This document shows, piece by piece, positions 1-12,181 of a DNA stretch of 64,000 bases. Both the position numbers and the translations under genes were made by a program. The notes beneath the pieces were generated by a model. The model did no database searches and was not told where the DNA came from. It was given only the letters and a program-made list of their open reading frames with translations. Position 1 is the stretch's first letter. Every line of letters starts with the position of its first letter. The stretch spans positions 34,544,226-34,608,225 of the forward strand of contig NC_089275.1 in the NCBI RefSeq assembly GCF_963678975.1, written 5' to 3'. This stretch comes from Dysidea avara (taxonomy: Eukaryota > Porifera > Demospongiae > Dictyoceratida > Dysideidae).

Positions 1-1274
1 TTTGCCTGATGACAGAATAATTTGAGAATTGGTCTGTGCATGAAGTAATTATTGTAGTGCAAACCTTTTGTGGTTAACTTGAAAGTACTAAGAGTATTAG
101 CTAAGGAGATATAAAGCAAAAACCAAACATGTGAAAAAGTGTGATCAAGATACTGTAATAGAAAAATCACCGTGAAGTTGAAAAAAGGCATCATAAACAT
201 CAAACTTTTTGTCCAGGGACTTCCGCACCTACATGCCTAAACTCTTTACCACTCCACCATTGCTGCCAGTTGCTTATCTCATTCAATTTTTACCTTATAA
301 ATGAAAGTTCTACACCAGAATGGTTAAGTTGTCATAGATCTATCAGTGGAAATTCTAGAACTTTCTTTGTGTGTAGTATTAGCAGTGTTCAGAAGAAAAA
401 TTGTGCTCTATTTCTACAAAACTATTACCAAAATTTTAATAGTCAAATATAATAGGTAACACACCACACATACAAGTACAACGAATTTTAAGTTTGAAGT
501 GGTGAAACAAGGAAGGTCGTCTACACCTGCAGATATGCTAGTGGACACGCAATCCCTAATACACGTGGGATATAGACTGAATGTCCACTGCTGGTGTAGA
601 CAGCACTTTTCAAACTGTTCAGGCTGAAAATAGCTGAAAACAAAGCGTAATGTCCACTTCACAGCGTAATGTCCACTTCACTTTTCAGCTGATAATTGAT
701 TGTTGGGGTGTGCATTCAGGTGCCATTCTTTCTTTTGATGTGGTATACACAGATTTACAAGTCATAAAAGAGTATAAACAAACTAGTACAAGGAAATATT
801 AGGAATTTTGAATTTAATTAGGGAATAAATATAGACAGTAAACCTAATGCTAACTGAGGTTTGCCTATTAAGCATAATAACGTCTTCATAGGCTTCCCTA
901 AAAAGTAGTAGAGTGGTGCAGCACCGGTGCAGCACTGCTCTACTTCACCCAAATTTAGTAAAAATTATGCGTATAATTAATAAATTGATTTTGATGTTGG
1001 TAGCAAGGTAACAGTTTTACCATGCACTCTACTTTATTTTCTGGTCTTTCAGGCTGAAGGTAAGTTTATGGTAGGCGAGCTAGAGTTGGATCATTCCTAG
1101 CATACCTTAATGTACGTATGTCCTACTATAGATATGTCCTAGTTATTAATAGTAACGTATTAGCTATCACTAAACAGTTAAGGTAGTTCTATAGATACAG
1201 AACAATCACCAATGCTTCATTACTCCTTCTGTGTTACAAATGGCCACCTTTGATCCACATAATTATGTACTATA
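1..1274. other. Intergenic, no gene seen
   Basis: I see no convincing coding exon here. About 520-830 contains a block (paired AATGTCCACTTCAC units followed by TTTTCAGCTGATAATTG and a CAAGTCATAAA stretch) that is recognisably related to 13390-13790, so at least this part is a dispersed repeat. The short open frames on both strands lack family-like sequence. Confidence 0.5.
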
Positions 1275-1603
1275 CAGGGGCGGATCCAGAGTTTGGAAAG
1301 AGGGGGGGCACCTTTCTGAAAAACAGTTGAAGACCAAAAAAACTTGCTGAAAACCAGTTGAAGACCAAAAAAAAAAAAAAAGGTCACGACAATAATAGCT
1401 AGTTATACTTACCAACTATATCACGTCTGTTATGTAAAATAAAATCCTATTTATAGCTTCATAGGTAAGCTACACTGCCTCATGAACATTGTGACTGCTT
1501 TATTAGAGTGATTGACTGCTCTATTAGAGTATCTCGATCTTGTATGCAATTTCTTGAAGGGGGGGGCATTTGCCCCAAATGCCCCATCCTGGATCCGCCA
1601 CTG
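1275..1603. mobile_element. MITE, CAGGGGCGGATCC-type terminal repeats
   Basis: A 329-bp non-autonomous DNA element. It starts CAGGGGCGGATCCAGA and ends GGATCCGCCACTG, and is flanked on both sides by CTATA, a 5-bp target-site duplication (1270-1274 and 1604-1608). The interior has A-rich tracts, two CTCTATTAGAG-type motifs (1492-1540) and a G-run near the right end. A second copy in the opposite orientation lies at 20554-20859, also with a 5-bp duplication. The ends resemble hAT-type termini; assignment to the hAT lineage with 5-bp duplications is inference. Confidence 0.85.
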
Positions 1604-1893
1604 CTATACCACAAAACTGTTACAGTAACTCACTATAAACTTACCTTCATGCAACTAATGTGTGTAATAGCGGATTTAAATGATGGAGCTGCCGGTAAAA
1701 TAGTGATTTTACGTTAATAACCAGTGCTAGCACAATATCTACTTTGTACTTGCACAACCAGCTATAGAAAGTTGTGAAGCATTCTTTAATACTGTAGCAT
1801 TCAGTTAGCCTTCAACTAAGACACAAAAAGAATCAAGAATGTAACTAAAATTGTTTACCACTGTTATGGTAGCTACGCTACCAGTGCTGCAAA

Positions 1894-1921
1894 AGATCGA
1901 GATACTCTAATAGAACAGTCA
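1894..1921 (-). repeat. Solitary CTCTATTAGAG motif
   Basis: One full copy of the dispersed motif (reads GACTGTTCTATTAGAG then TATCTCGATCT on the minus strand), outside any element I can delimit. Confidence 0.7.
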
Positions 1922-2356
1922 TGCATGTAAAATGATTTTCATTCGGTGTAAGTCATCTGAAAATATTTTTGCACCACATTTTTATCATGAACTTTTGCAC
2001 AAAAAAGTTAATCAAATTATAGTAGAACTTGCAAGGACAGGAGCACATTTACTCGTAGTATCCTGTAGCGTGTTTTACAAAACAGTTAGTAGTAAATCAG
2101 ACCTTCAGTGCTGGTCACTGTAAAGTGCTAATAAAAATAATAATAAAACCATACGGTGTGGGGATGTGGCTATCTCATAGTTACATTGTGTTATATTTCT
2201 CAGTTGTGTGGCAGGTTCATCACCTAAACTGCCAGGTTTCAAGTACACAGCTCCGGGTCTGCTTCAGAGAATACTGATAATTGTGACTCCAATGTTGACA
2301 CGTTGTATTTTTTCTGTTGTAGCAGTACAAGTAGGCAATAGGTAATGTGGTAATAA

Positions 2357-2817
2357 TAGAGGTGCACCAATATGGGATTTTATCAACTGATAACCGATTA
2401 TAATGAAAATTACCAATTCAAATACTGATATTTTTTAGTGTTTGGTTTCATCTGAACACAAAAGTTTTTTTCAGTATGGACACTACAATAAATGTTGAAA
2501 CATTACTGTATGACCAATAGTTAAAATAGTGGTTGCCTTAAAGTGTGCTTTTGTAAAGAAAAAAAAACAAGACTTGTGAAAAGTGTGTGATGAAAGGTCT
2601 GAGCAAAGAAAAATAACTTAACTTGGGAATTGAACCTTTGGCCACTATAAAGAACTTTAGCTTTATGCCCACAGTGCTATATGAGATCAAACATAGAAGA
2701 AGTTGAGCAATAATAGTACTTTATTACAATATCTGCTTGAAAATTAAGTAAGCTTTTTATGAATACCGCAATATCAGTACCGATACCACTACCAATATTT
2801 GCATCGGTGCACTTCTA
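2357..2817. mobile_element. hAT-like MITE with TAGAGGTGCACC ends
   Basis: A 461-bp element with inverted ends TAGAGGTGCACCAATAT and ATCGGTGCACTTCTA. The same ends bound the element at 54917-55351, which has a perfect 8-bp duplication; here no clean 8-bp duplication remains. The interior carries CCGATA/TACCGATA subterminal repeats typical of this family. It has no coding capacity. Confidence 0.75.
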
Positions 2818-3203
2818 GACTGTAATAGCTAAGTAAAAGAACAGGTAAGGCTGTTCCACATTACAGTGATGTTGTACAGTGCAACTATAAGTAGAACAAC
2901 ATGATCAAAGAGGCTATGTTGTGTACACATGTGTGTTATATAATTGTTATACAGTAGGTATAAAATTGTGTGCTTCGTGCAATTCAAACAAGAAAAGAAT
3001 AACATACTTATGGATTTGTATATAAGCATCTTATAGCTACATGGCTACAAAGGATTTGTTCATGTGCTACAAATTTGTGCCCTTTTAATTATACATGGGC
3101 AATAATAATATTATACAGTATAGTTCCCTATATACAAATGCCACAATTCTTACCTGTGACCACATCATGTGGCTGGCTGGAGACATCAACTTTCCTAATA
3201 GTG

Positions 3204-3640
3204 TTGTTTTAGTAAGGACGTTTAGTTTTAGTTATAGTCATAGTCAGTTTCATCAATGATTTTAGTTTTAGTTATAGTAATTTTTCTTAATTCCTTTTAG
3301 TTATTGATTTAGTTATGGTTATATCTCTGTGTTATTTTAGTTTTAGTTATAGTTAAAAATGTGAAAATCTTTTAGTTATAGTTATAGTTTTAGTAACATT
3401 TCTAAAAACGTTTTAGTTTTAGAGTTGTACATACAAAAATCTTTTAGTTTTAGTTATAGTTTTAGTAATCTTTTCTTAGTTTTAGATTTAGTTTTAGTAC
3501 ATTATTCAGTTATAGATTTAGTTTTAGTTATAACACGGATTTGCTTTTAGTAATAGTTTTAGTTAACTAATACATACAGTATTTGTCTTACTAAAAGTAC
3601 TTTTAGTTTTAGTTATAGTTAACTAAACCACCATCAGGTC
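3204..3640. repeat. TTTTAG/TTATAG hexamer-rich block, copy A
   Basis: Degenerate tandem hexamers (TTTTAGTTATAG and variants) over about 430 bp. It begins near GTTGTTTTAGTAAGGA and ends TTTAGTTAACTAAACCACC. The whole block is repeated at 3759-4125 with the same internal order, so it is a duplicated unit rather than simple slippage. Confidence 0.75.
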
Positions 3641-3758
3641 ACAAACTATAGTATACATTGATGTTTGGATGCTACATATAGCGGTAAAGTTTCATTCTGT
3701 GCTTTGTTCTACCTGTAGAACATAAGTGAACTTGTACATGCAGTGGTCTGAGCAACAT

Positions 3759-4125
3759 GGTGTTGTTTTAGCAAAGAGTTTTAGTTATAGTTATAGTCAT
3801 ACGTAGCTAGTTTCTTGAATAATTTTAGTTTTAGTTATAGTAATCTTTCTTAATTCATTTTAGTTATAGATTTAGTTATCACATTGTCTTTGTTATTTTA
3901 GTTTTAGTTAAAAACATGAAAGCCTTTTAGTTTTAGTTTTAGTTATCTTTCTTAATTCATTTTAGTTTTAGATTTAGTAAATTATTCTGCTATTTATTAG
4001 TTTTAGATTTAGTTTTAGTTATAATATGGATTTGCTTTCAGTTATAGTTATAGTTTTAGTTAACTAATACATAGCTATTTGTCTTACTAAAAGTACTTTT
4101 AGTTTTAGTTATAGTTAACTAAAAC
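3759..4125. repeat. TTTTAG/TTATAG hexamer-rich block, copy B
   Basis: Second copy of the hexamer block, with start GTTGTTTTAGCAAAGAG and end AGTTAACTAAAACAGC. The ends are loosely inverted (GTGTTGTTTTAG against AGTGCTGTTTTAG read from the right), so it could be a small inverted-repeat element whose interior is a hexamer array. Confidence 0.7.
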
Positions 4126-5130
4126 AGCACTACTTCCTAATATGGAACTGATGAACTTCCAGTATAACAAGTACATCATACCCTTATGTGAGGAGTTTCT
4201 GGATTTAATTTTAAGATACACAATAATTTTATAGTCTTACCCAAATACACCCTGTATTTGTCCCTACAAGAGACAACAGCACACTGTATATATAAACAGT
4301 GCCATCCTCGACCATGCATGCATGAAGTATCAAGTTTATGTAAACAAAAGTTGAAAACATTAACACAATTTTATAAGGATTTTTTTTTTAAATGAATACT
4401 TTACTTACACTCCTGTTAGTCATATGTGCAAGGAGTGCAAGGAGTGCAAGGAGTGCAAACATGTATACACTGAGTGCCTACAACAAGTGCCAAAACTTTC
4501 TTCAGACACCTCAAGAAAACCAAAAACAGGAGGCACAGGAGGATACCAGAATGACATGGAATTATATTACTTGAGATTGCCCCTAGCAGCTCAAGCTCCC
4601 AGCATTTTTCCAGAAGACTGGGTAAAAGCTAGAGTTGTATAATACTTTTACAAAAGAAAGGAACACTGTTCTCAGGCATTAAAATAATCATTGTCTCAAC
4701 TTACAAAATTTTAGGACACATCATGTGTTATAGTGACCCATGATCATCTTCAGAACCACAGTGTTCTTTGAAGTATACAACATGGGTTTAGACATAATTA
4801 AACATTCTTGTGATACGTACTCAACAGATATTGTAGATGGAATCATGAAACACTGTGGGCAATCAAAATTAATATTGATGCTTTAGAGTTCTCAAAGATT
4901 TTCAATAGGGTCCCACACAAATGAACTACCTGTCACCAAAAAACAAGTTTGACTAGTATCTTAAGTTTTTTTAAATTGCACAGAACCCTGCACAGTAATA
5001 ATACTATTGCTTGTAAAATTTATTGACAATGTGTGAAGGATGTAAAATTATGAAATGAAAGGAAGTGAACACATTACCATAGCTATAAATAATAAAGTAC
5101 AATTATAAAAGATGCAAAATAATTACATAT
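4123..5130. other. NLR1 3' flank, candidate poly(A) signal
   Basis: No independent gene is seen. Three tandem GGAGTGCAA units lie at about 4430-4460. On the minus strand an AATAAA (TTTATT at 5019-5024) sits about 107 nt downstream of the NLR1 stop and is the likely polyadenylation signal, giving a short 3' UTR. Confidence 0.5.
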
Positions 5131-8100
5131 CTACCAGTTTGAAAATTTTAATTTATTATCTTCAGCTCTTTGCCTGTTAATCTTTTCTACTTCCCGATCA
5201 ATTTCCATTCTTATTCTTTCATTACTTATTTGTGGTACCCAAATATTTCTCAAGTTTGATTTGCTACACAGAATTTTGAACACAAATTGTTTTATGACTT
5301 GGTCACTGACGGGATTATCGTGTAACAATAATTCACTAAGAGCTGAATTGTTTGCAAATGAAATGGATAACTGTTCTACCGCATAATCATCAAAATTATT
5401 TCGACTAACATTGAGAACTTTCAAAGTTGTATTTTCTTTTAGAGCACCAAATATTTTATATGCACCCATATTGTGCAGCTTGGTGGATCCCAGGTCTAAC
5501 ACTTCAAGCGATGAGTTTTCATTTATAACTTGGCAAATTTTATTGACAGCTTTCTGATTCACAGTACCACTCTGTCTCAATGTCAGCTCCTTTAACAGTT
5601 TTGTGGATTTCAAGGATGCAATAATCGTTGCTAAACTACCTTCAAATTCATTCCATGACACATTCACTACCTCCAGTTTCTGTTTATCTTGTAAAGTGTG
5701 TGCTATTTCATTAGCTGCTGTGGATTTGACACCATTACTGCTAATATTAAAAACTTTTAGGTTAGGGTGCTGCTTTTGTAGAGCTTTGCACAGTTTAATA
5801 CATCCTAAGCTTTCTAATTTGTTTAGTGAAACATTTAGAACCTCCAGCGAGGTATTGCTTTTGATAACTTCAGCAATATCGCTTGATGCTTTTGACTCAA
5901 TCTTGTTGGAGCTCACATTCAATAGCTTCAAAGCGCTATTTTTTTGTAGTGCACTTGCAATTATAATCATACCTTCAGTCCCAAGACAATTCTGTGAAAG
6001 ATTTAATTCTAATAGATTGGTTTTGGTAGCAAGCATACAGGACAATTCTTGTGCTGCATCTAACTCAATACCATTGTTCTGGAAGTCAAGTACTTGAAGT
6101 GTTTTGTTCTCCTGAAGGGATTTGGAAATTGCAATAACTCCTGCTGATAAAATTTTATTTCCACATAGATTAAGTACTTCCAAACCAATTTTGTTCTCTA
6201 TGCTATCAGCTAAAGCGATTGCAGCAACATCATTAATGTCATTACTTCTCATGATTAATGATTTTAGTCTTGGCATATTCTTGATTGCTCCAGCAATTTT
6301 TTGGACTCCAATAGGTCCCAATTTGTTTTGTGAGACGTCAACTTCTTGCATTAATGGTGCTGTTCCTATGGCAGTTACAAGACTGTCCACAAATTTCTCT
6401 TCTTTTGGTAAACAGTTCGGAATTTCCAAAGCCATTAATGATGGATGTAATTCTACAAATTTTGTGATCTCCCAGTATGTAGAATGTCTAGCACAAATCT
6501 TGATATCTGAAATAGTTACTACTTTAGCAGAGCTAGTCACAGGTACAGTGTCGATTAGATCGTCTGCTGCAATGTGAAACAGCCCAGGTTCTACAATTGA
6601 CAAATTTGATAAACATCTTAATGAAGACCATTTGGTATCAAACAATTTAACCATTGATCCAGTCAAGCCAATGTGGGATAAGTGCAAAGTGTGGAGTTTT
6701 GCATTCTCAACTAATAGGTTTAAAATTGCTTCCAGATGCTTGGCATCAACTGGGCAACTACATATGCTAAATTTGTTTAAGGCAGTGTAACATCTCAACA
6801 CTTCAGCAATGTGATCTCCTGGCTCATTTCTTACATATAGTTGGTACGATGTGATGCCAACAATGTGCAAAGAAGTAGTAGCAGTGATTCGTTGTTCAAT
6901 TTCTTCTGCTACATCAGCTGAAATGTTATTACCATTCATCAGTAGCAGTTTTAAGTTGGTGTCACTAGATAAATGAGAGGTAAATGCTTTGGCTCCTTCA
7001 TCACCCAATAGATTGTCAGAAAGGTAAAGCTCTTCTGTTTCACATGACTGCACTAAGTTTGCTAAGGCATGTGCAGACATCTCGGAAAGTTTATTTCCAG
7101 AGAAATTCATGACTTTGATATGAACTTTGGATTGTGTGGAAGAAGCTAATTCCTTCCACAGAATACCACAACCAACATCTTGCATATTACAACAAGACAG
7201 ATCTAATTTCTCCCACTCTAGTGAATATGATTGAGTTAAAAAGAAACCAAGGGTGACAACATGGTTTGGCAGCAGTGTTTCTCCACTAAGGTCAACTTGC
7301 TTGTTCTGCATTGACTCTCCTATGATGTTACACATGGTTTCATCTTTTGCTTCCTTAAAACATTGAAAGAGGCGAAGACGATTTATTTTAACTTGTAATA
7401 TTTTTTGTGCAATGTGGAACTCTTTAAAAAGTTTACTGGTAAAGGAAAACTGGTTACCAGACAGGAAATGTTTAAATGCAAAAGATCTACCTTGAGTAAG
7501 GCCCACATATATGATCCATGTGTTGAGGTACCTTTCATCCCAGAATGTATCTCTGAGGAGATCTAACTGTCTGTCATCAGGTAAGGATTGTATGTAATAT
7601 GCTGCGAGGTATTCTTGAACTGATGAATGAGCAAAGTTGAAAGATAAGGGCTTCCCATTTGTAGTGAAATGTTCTGCTGTAACTTGTAGCAAGCCAAACC
7701 CATGAATGGTTCTCCCAGAGTTTTGCATAATTTCTGGACATGCACTTCTAACCTCTTCATAATTGAAAACAACAACATCCTTCCTCAATGCATCATATGA
7801 AAACCGTGCCAGTTTCTGCTTGATAGATCCCTTGAAAGAATCCAATCTTTGTAACTCTTTGTACATTTTTTCATCTTTTTCAATGTGATATGTAATGGTC
7901 GAGTCGACAAAATTTTCGTACAACTCGGTACGAGATTGAGGAAGAATGGAGTCATTTCTTATAAACAACTGGAGCAAAATGGTCAGGTTCAGTGGAATAT
8001 AGCACAGGCTGTCAACAGTAGGATGACTGTCCAAGTATTTTGTTAGTGTTGCAATGTCATCTGGATTCTTCTCCAATGCTTTCTGGATATAGTCCTGCCT

Positions 8101-8906
8101 GTCATTACTGGTAAAGCCTAGTATTTCCATTCGACGATCAGCCTGTCCACACAAAGATCCACAGGCAAAAGAGTGAGATGTAATAACCACACCACATTTA
8201 GGCAAAATCTCACACCTGATTATGCGGGAAAGCAAATGCTCACTTTGCAGCCCCCCATAAAATTCATCATACCCATCCAATACAATTGTAAGAATTTCTC
8301 CTTGTGTTTCTTTTATGTGCCCATAAATCGAATCAATCGTCTCTTCGTTCTCCAACTCAAAGAAGAGTGCAACCAAATCTTTTACATGTTTCAATGACTG
8401 AAGTCTTGGATCATGAGCATGAAGAAGAAAAAGAAATCTTTTGTGAGTAAGAATCTGTCCTTGGGACCACTGGTAAGCAATTTCTTTGCACAAGTATGTC
8501 TTACCAATTCCTGGAGCTCCATCAATTAATATGACTCGTGGTGAAGGTGAATCGTCAGCAGGTCTAAATATATTTGCAATGTTTTTATTGATAGTGTTGT
8601 CTGCTAAGTATTCTGCGGTTAAGTCTGCTGAATGGCATCTAGATCTTATATTTTGTCTCAGAGATACTAGACGTGATCTATGAGGTGTTTTTGGAATGGT
8701 GTTGATGTCTCCTTTGTTCCTGGATCTGGCCATAGCACTAACTTCCTTTTTGGACTTTCCCTTGTTTTTGTGATGGACTAATGCAATACTAGTGAACAGT
8801 TTAGGCTTATCTGGCCATATTGGCCATATTTCCTCATCTGGTCCAGTAAATTGTGTATTTTGATAATGTTCTTTTAGACGTATTTCAGTATTGGCAAGAT
8901 CCATGC
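5131..8906 (-). CDS. NLR1 NACHT-LRR exon (Death-NACHT-LRR receptor)
   Basis: Large last exon of an NLR-type intracellular sensor, encoding 1257 residues from the first in-exon Met (8904). After a roughly 100-residue linker, the NACHT ATPase shows Walker A GAPGIGKT (residues 129-136), Walker B LTIVLDGYDEF (about 205-215) and a sensor-1-like GVVITSHS (about 238-245). The winged-helix signature FNFAHSSVQEYLAAYY is at about 422-437. Ribonuclease-inhibitor-type leucine-rich repeats of about 28 residues run from about 566 to near the end. The exon is entered at a clear acceptor (TTTTCTACAG before GCATGG), so the in-exon Met is probably internal. The phase-1 junction continues in frame from the Death-domain exon at 9664-9906. 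By family knowledge NACHT binds nucleotide and oligomerises and the LRRs sense ligand or autoinhibit; the ligand is unknown. Key ATPase residues are intact and no internal stop occurs. Confidence 0.93.
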
Positions 8907-9663
8907 CTGTAGAAAATACATCTATACTTAACCATCACCAAATTAATGAACCATACTAAAGATATTGAACTATGGTACTCAACGTGACACCCAATGTTTA
9001 TGGTATCACTACAATAATGTCAGCGTATGATTGCATGTCGATTTAGCTATTTGTTAGCAACAAAGTTCTGAAACTTCAAAATCCTAAAGTTGTGAAGATG
9101 ATTGTTTTTCTACTTCAATATTGATACACTTTTTGCATCTGTTTGCACAGTCTACAAGTAATTTTGAGGCTTTTTTTTTACCTGCTTGATTTCTTACTTA
9201 TAGGCTTGACAGAGTTAGCATTTTTAATTCATTATTAGCTAAGGATTCTTAGAATTGACTATTCTATTAGAGTATTGTGAACGCACATAAATGAATGCTG
9301 TTAATCTTGAAACAGTCTTAAAAGCCAATAGTTGACTAATGAATATTTCGCATGCAGAGTATCCACAAGGTATAACTACTGTATGTAGGATTGAATTAAT
9401 ACAACAGTGGCCTTGTCATGCACAGTATTGTTTCAGTGCTTGCATGCTTTCCATTTCCTTGTGCCTTGGTAACTTCTTGCAGCAAAGACAGCATGTAGCA
9501 GTACCTAAGTGTGTTGCTGCAACTGCCCGGTGTCTCATGTTTCACACATACATTTGTTCACAAGAAAAGCCCACTATATGGTATAATACAAGGTCATAAT
9601 TATTTTGTATAGCTATATATATATAATATAGTCAGTGGGAAATATATTCTTAAATTCTCTTAC
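8907..9663 (-). other. NLR1 intron between Death and NACHT exons
   Basis: A 757-bp phase-1 intron, donor GTAAGAG and acceptor TTTTCTACAG on the minus strand. It contains one decayed CTCTATTAGAG motif at 9256-9276. Short open frames on the plus strand (9339-9599) have no recognisable features. Confidence 0.8.
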
Positions 9664-9906
9664 GTTCAGGCTTCATTGCAGATTCTACAACTTCTGCTAA
9701 CTGTGACCATGATGCACTTGGAGTGGTTTCAAGCCATATATCCAACATGCGGTAGAAACATTCTCTGCAGTTCCCAGGAACATCCTTGTCTATTACTCTC
9801 AAGTCTTCAGATGGAATCTTAAGAAAAGCTCCAATATCTTTCCAGTATCTTGCAAAGTGAGGAATAACCTTTTCAAACAATTCACCAAGTTCTGGTCTTT
9901 TATCAC
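9664..9906 (-). CDS. NLR1 Death-domain exon
   Basis: A 243-bp exon, phase 1 at both ends, bounded by acceptor TTATGTAG and donor GTAAGAG. It encodes about 80 residues beginning around DKRPELGELFEKVIPHF and ending VESAMKPER. Pattern features of the Death-fold DEATH subfamily are present: the helix-1/2 core (FARYWKDIGAFLKIP), the DLRVIDKD turn, a Cys-rich helix (NCRECFYRMLDIWL) and the helix-5 SASWSQLAEVV. Splicing into the next exon reads KPER then MDLANTEI without a frame break. Known role of such domains: homotypic recruitment of adaptor or effector proteins. The same exon, equal in length, exists in NLR2 (44868-45110). It could be a related Death-fold class, but the Trp pattern favours DEATH. 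Confidence 0.88.
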
Positions 9907-10098
9907 CTACATAATACCATTATTATATAGCACATTCTCCATTACATAATACATACATGATGGTGCAGTTTTTAACAATGAGCTGGCTGTGAACATGCAG
10001 GATATACCATATAAGTTCACTAAATAGTTGTGTACAGATTGGAGTGTGAGGGAAACTCTAATGTGAAAAGGAAACCAAACTAGTCTGGTAAGACTTAC

Positions 10099-10138
10099 AA
10101 GTGTGATTGGTCCAGGTAGCAATAGTTTTATCTGCCAT
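10099..10138 (-). CDS. Possible alternative short exon of NLR1
   Basis: A perfect donor (CACTT before GTAAGT) ends a 40-bp open stretch reading MADKTIATWTNHT plus one base, which joins the Death exon in phase. It could be an alternative first exon starting at the ATG (10136-10138), or a 33-bp internal exon after ATATGGCAG that keeps the frame from exon 1. The corresponding stretch is missing from NLR2, where sequence jumps from the CTGGTAAGAC block to the ACTACACA block. Optional use or an incidental donor are both possible. Confidence 0.35.
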
Positions 10139-10499
10139 ATCATGTAGTCAACATTTCCCATGACTTTAATTGAAGGTTACACCATTATTATGCACATGTA
10201 TCCATGCCTGCTGTATGTATAACTACACATGTCAGATCATGTGTCAATTGGGAAAGGTATAAAGAAAGTAAGCTGTCTCACATACACATGGAACAGTTTC
10301 TTATTAGCTATTAGGCATCCCAACATCCAAGATTAAATTACAAAAAAAAAAAAACTTGCATTAACTTCCTAGTAGAACCAGAGTGCAAATAGCTAACACT
10401 AACGCAATTTGATTGGTAATAACTACTACATTATCATGAAGAAGAAACTTGGTATAGGGTTTGTCAGTACATGGTGATCTTGTTTTAGCACGTGTGTAC

Positions 10500-10870
10500 C
10501 TCTTTATTTATTTGGGGGGAAGGGCAGACACCAATATGCAATATTTGCAGAGTAGACTTTAGCTATCAAATAATATTATGCTGTTAGAAGAATAGGCTGG
10601 CTATTGTATTAGGAAGTGGTTACTGAGCCGAAATGTTTTTATTTTCGCGAGTTGCACCGAGCATTTGATTTAGGGGATGCGTCTAGTAGTTTCCCAAAGC
10701 ATTCGACTTTAGGGGACGCAAAAAGTGACTTTAGGGGATGCAAAAAGTAGTATTAGCGCTGTCATGTTCGGCTTTGGTTTCTTAGGTTATGTTCTTCTTA
10801 CTATAGCTATCTATCTAGTGAGACTACTATGTGAGTAACATTTATAAGGTAGAAAAGTAAGGTTAGTGGA
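10500..10870. other. NLR1 intron 1, short tandem repeats
   Basis: No gene is seen. Two to three imperfect copies of a roughly 22-bp unit (GACTTTAGGGGACGCAAAAA) lie at about 10668-10757. Confidence 0.4.
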
Positions 10871-10996
10871 TAGCTAGCAGCAGTAGCACAGTGGTTAGCA
10901 CACTGCCTACAGTTCCAGTAGTCCAGGGTTCAAGCCCCGGCCTACAGTTCCAGTAGTCCAGGGTTCAAGCCCCGGCTGAGCTTTGTGGTTTTGTTT
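10871..10996 (+). mobile_element. tRNA-derived SINE head with duplicated box B
   Basis: A Pol III box A-like TAGCACAGTGGTTAG is followed by box B GGTTCAAGCCCC. A roughly 35-bp segment containing the box B is present twice in direct tandem (CCTACAGTTCCAGTAGTCC before each), and a T-rich run follows. The acceptor and anticodon arms do not fold as a functional tRNA, so it is a SINE head or tRNA fossil rather than a tRNA gene. Confidence 0.6.
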
Positions 10997-11641
10997 TTTT
11001 TTGCTTAGTGACCCTTCAGTTTTGCACAGGAAAAGGCACAATCAAATTATACATAAAAATTCTACAATAGGCCAGGTTTATTGCTCTGTGGAATTATTGT
11101 TGAATTATGATTATGATTATATACTGGGTCGAGACAGCACAGCTGATAATTGACCCAGGTGATTACAAACAAAAAAGACATTTAACATATACATGCATAC
11201 ATGAATCGAACACTCAGACTATGGCTGAAGAGTTATGCTAGATAATTCCTGTTATTATAGTTTGTTCAATTTGGCATTAATTTTACAGAGCAACTAAACC
11301 TATTATAGAATTGCGTGTATTATTCTACTGTAACTTGACCTGTGTGTTTGTCTCGGGTTCAATAGCGAGTCCGGCTTATTCAGTGATCCGACTTTCGGTT
11401 GCTTGGGTTCTGTCATACCATGTTCTGATGGTGGTTAAATGATTTAAAGTTGGCATTAGAAAGGTAAAGCCTCAACTCAGTGTAACCGACAGCGCCCATC
11501 AACTACCCTAAACGGCCGTGTTTTTTTTTTTCCCGGACTAGATAAACGCCCTTGCCTACCACCCCAGCACAAAAGGCATGCATGTGTGCTGGACACAAAT
11601 GATAGCTACAACAATAATGGGGACAAGTAAAAGTCCCTAGG

Positions 11642-12075
11642 TCCACTAACCGGTGCAACTTGTCCAGTCGCTACATGTGCATGTTCACCGGCTCCTATGG
11701 TTCAACACTGAACGGGCAATCAAGAAAGCAGTCTCTTTTTATCGTCGTATAGCTGAATTGCTTTCCAACGAATCAATATGACCTACAGCAGCACTCTTAA
11801 AGGCCCAGTTCCGGGAAAACATCAGATGATCTTTAAGAGATGGAACGCCGGGCTTCCCCGGATGCACATAGTTGCAGATCTTACTAAGAGAAAAAAGACA
11901 AGCAACGAAACCACGCAAGAGTGCTGCTGTAGGTCAGGGTCGTTTGGAAGCAATTCAGCTAAACGACGATAAAAAATGACTGCTTCCTTGCCCATACCTC
12001 CGGTTGTTGAAAAAACTAAAGGAGTGAACATGGTGGCAGGTAGCGACTGACATAGAGGACAAGTTGCACTGGTTG
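11642..12075 (-). pseudogene. LINE reverse transcriptase C-terminus, inverted duplicate
   Basis: The minus strand of about 11822-12075 encodes a frame with CPLC, then FTPLVFSTTGGMGKEA and FYRRLAELL, then ATMCIRGS. This is the pattern of the extreme C-terminus of non-LTR retrotransposon polyproteins (a CxxC followed by the STTGGMG block and a final CxRGS). A diverged second copy of the same stretch lies head to head on the plus strand at about 11642-11800 (AVSFYRRIAELLSNE), making an inverted repeat with arms of roughly 160 bp. No intact reverse transcriptase is nearby. It sits inside NLR1 intron 1, just downstream of exon 1. Confidence 0.6.
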
Positions 12076-12181
12076 GCAGAATATCTATCAGACGAATCGA
12101 AGCTCGCGACAAAACGAGAGGGCAGGAATGCGCAAATCTAGCTCTTACTGTATATTTCGCTGCCGGTATACGCGTAGCTAC

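Noticed and set aside
3204-4125. Interstitial telomere
   Set aside because: The hexamers are TTTTAG/TTATAG mixtures, not TTAGGG, with unique sequence between.
5603-6577. Plus-strand frames opposite the NLR1 LRRs (similarly under NLR2 and NLR3)
   Set aside because: Antisense shadows of a long conserved coding exon.
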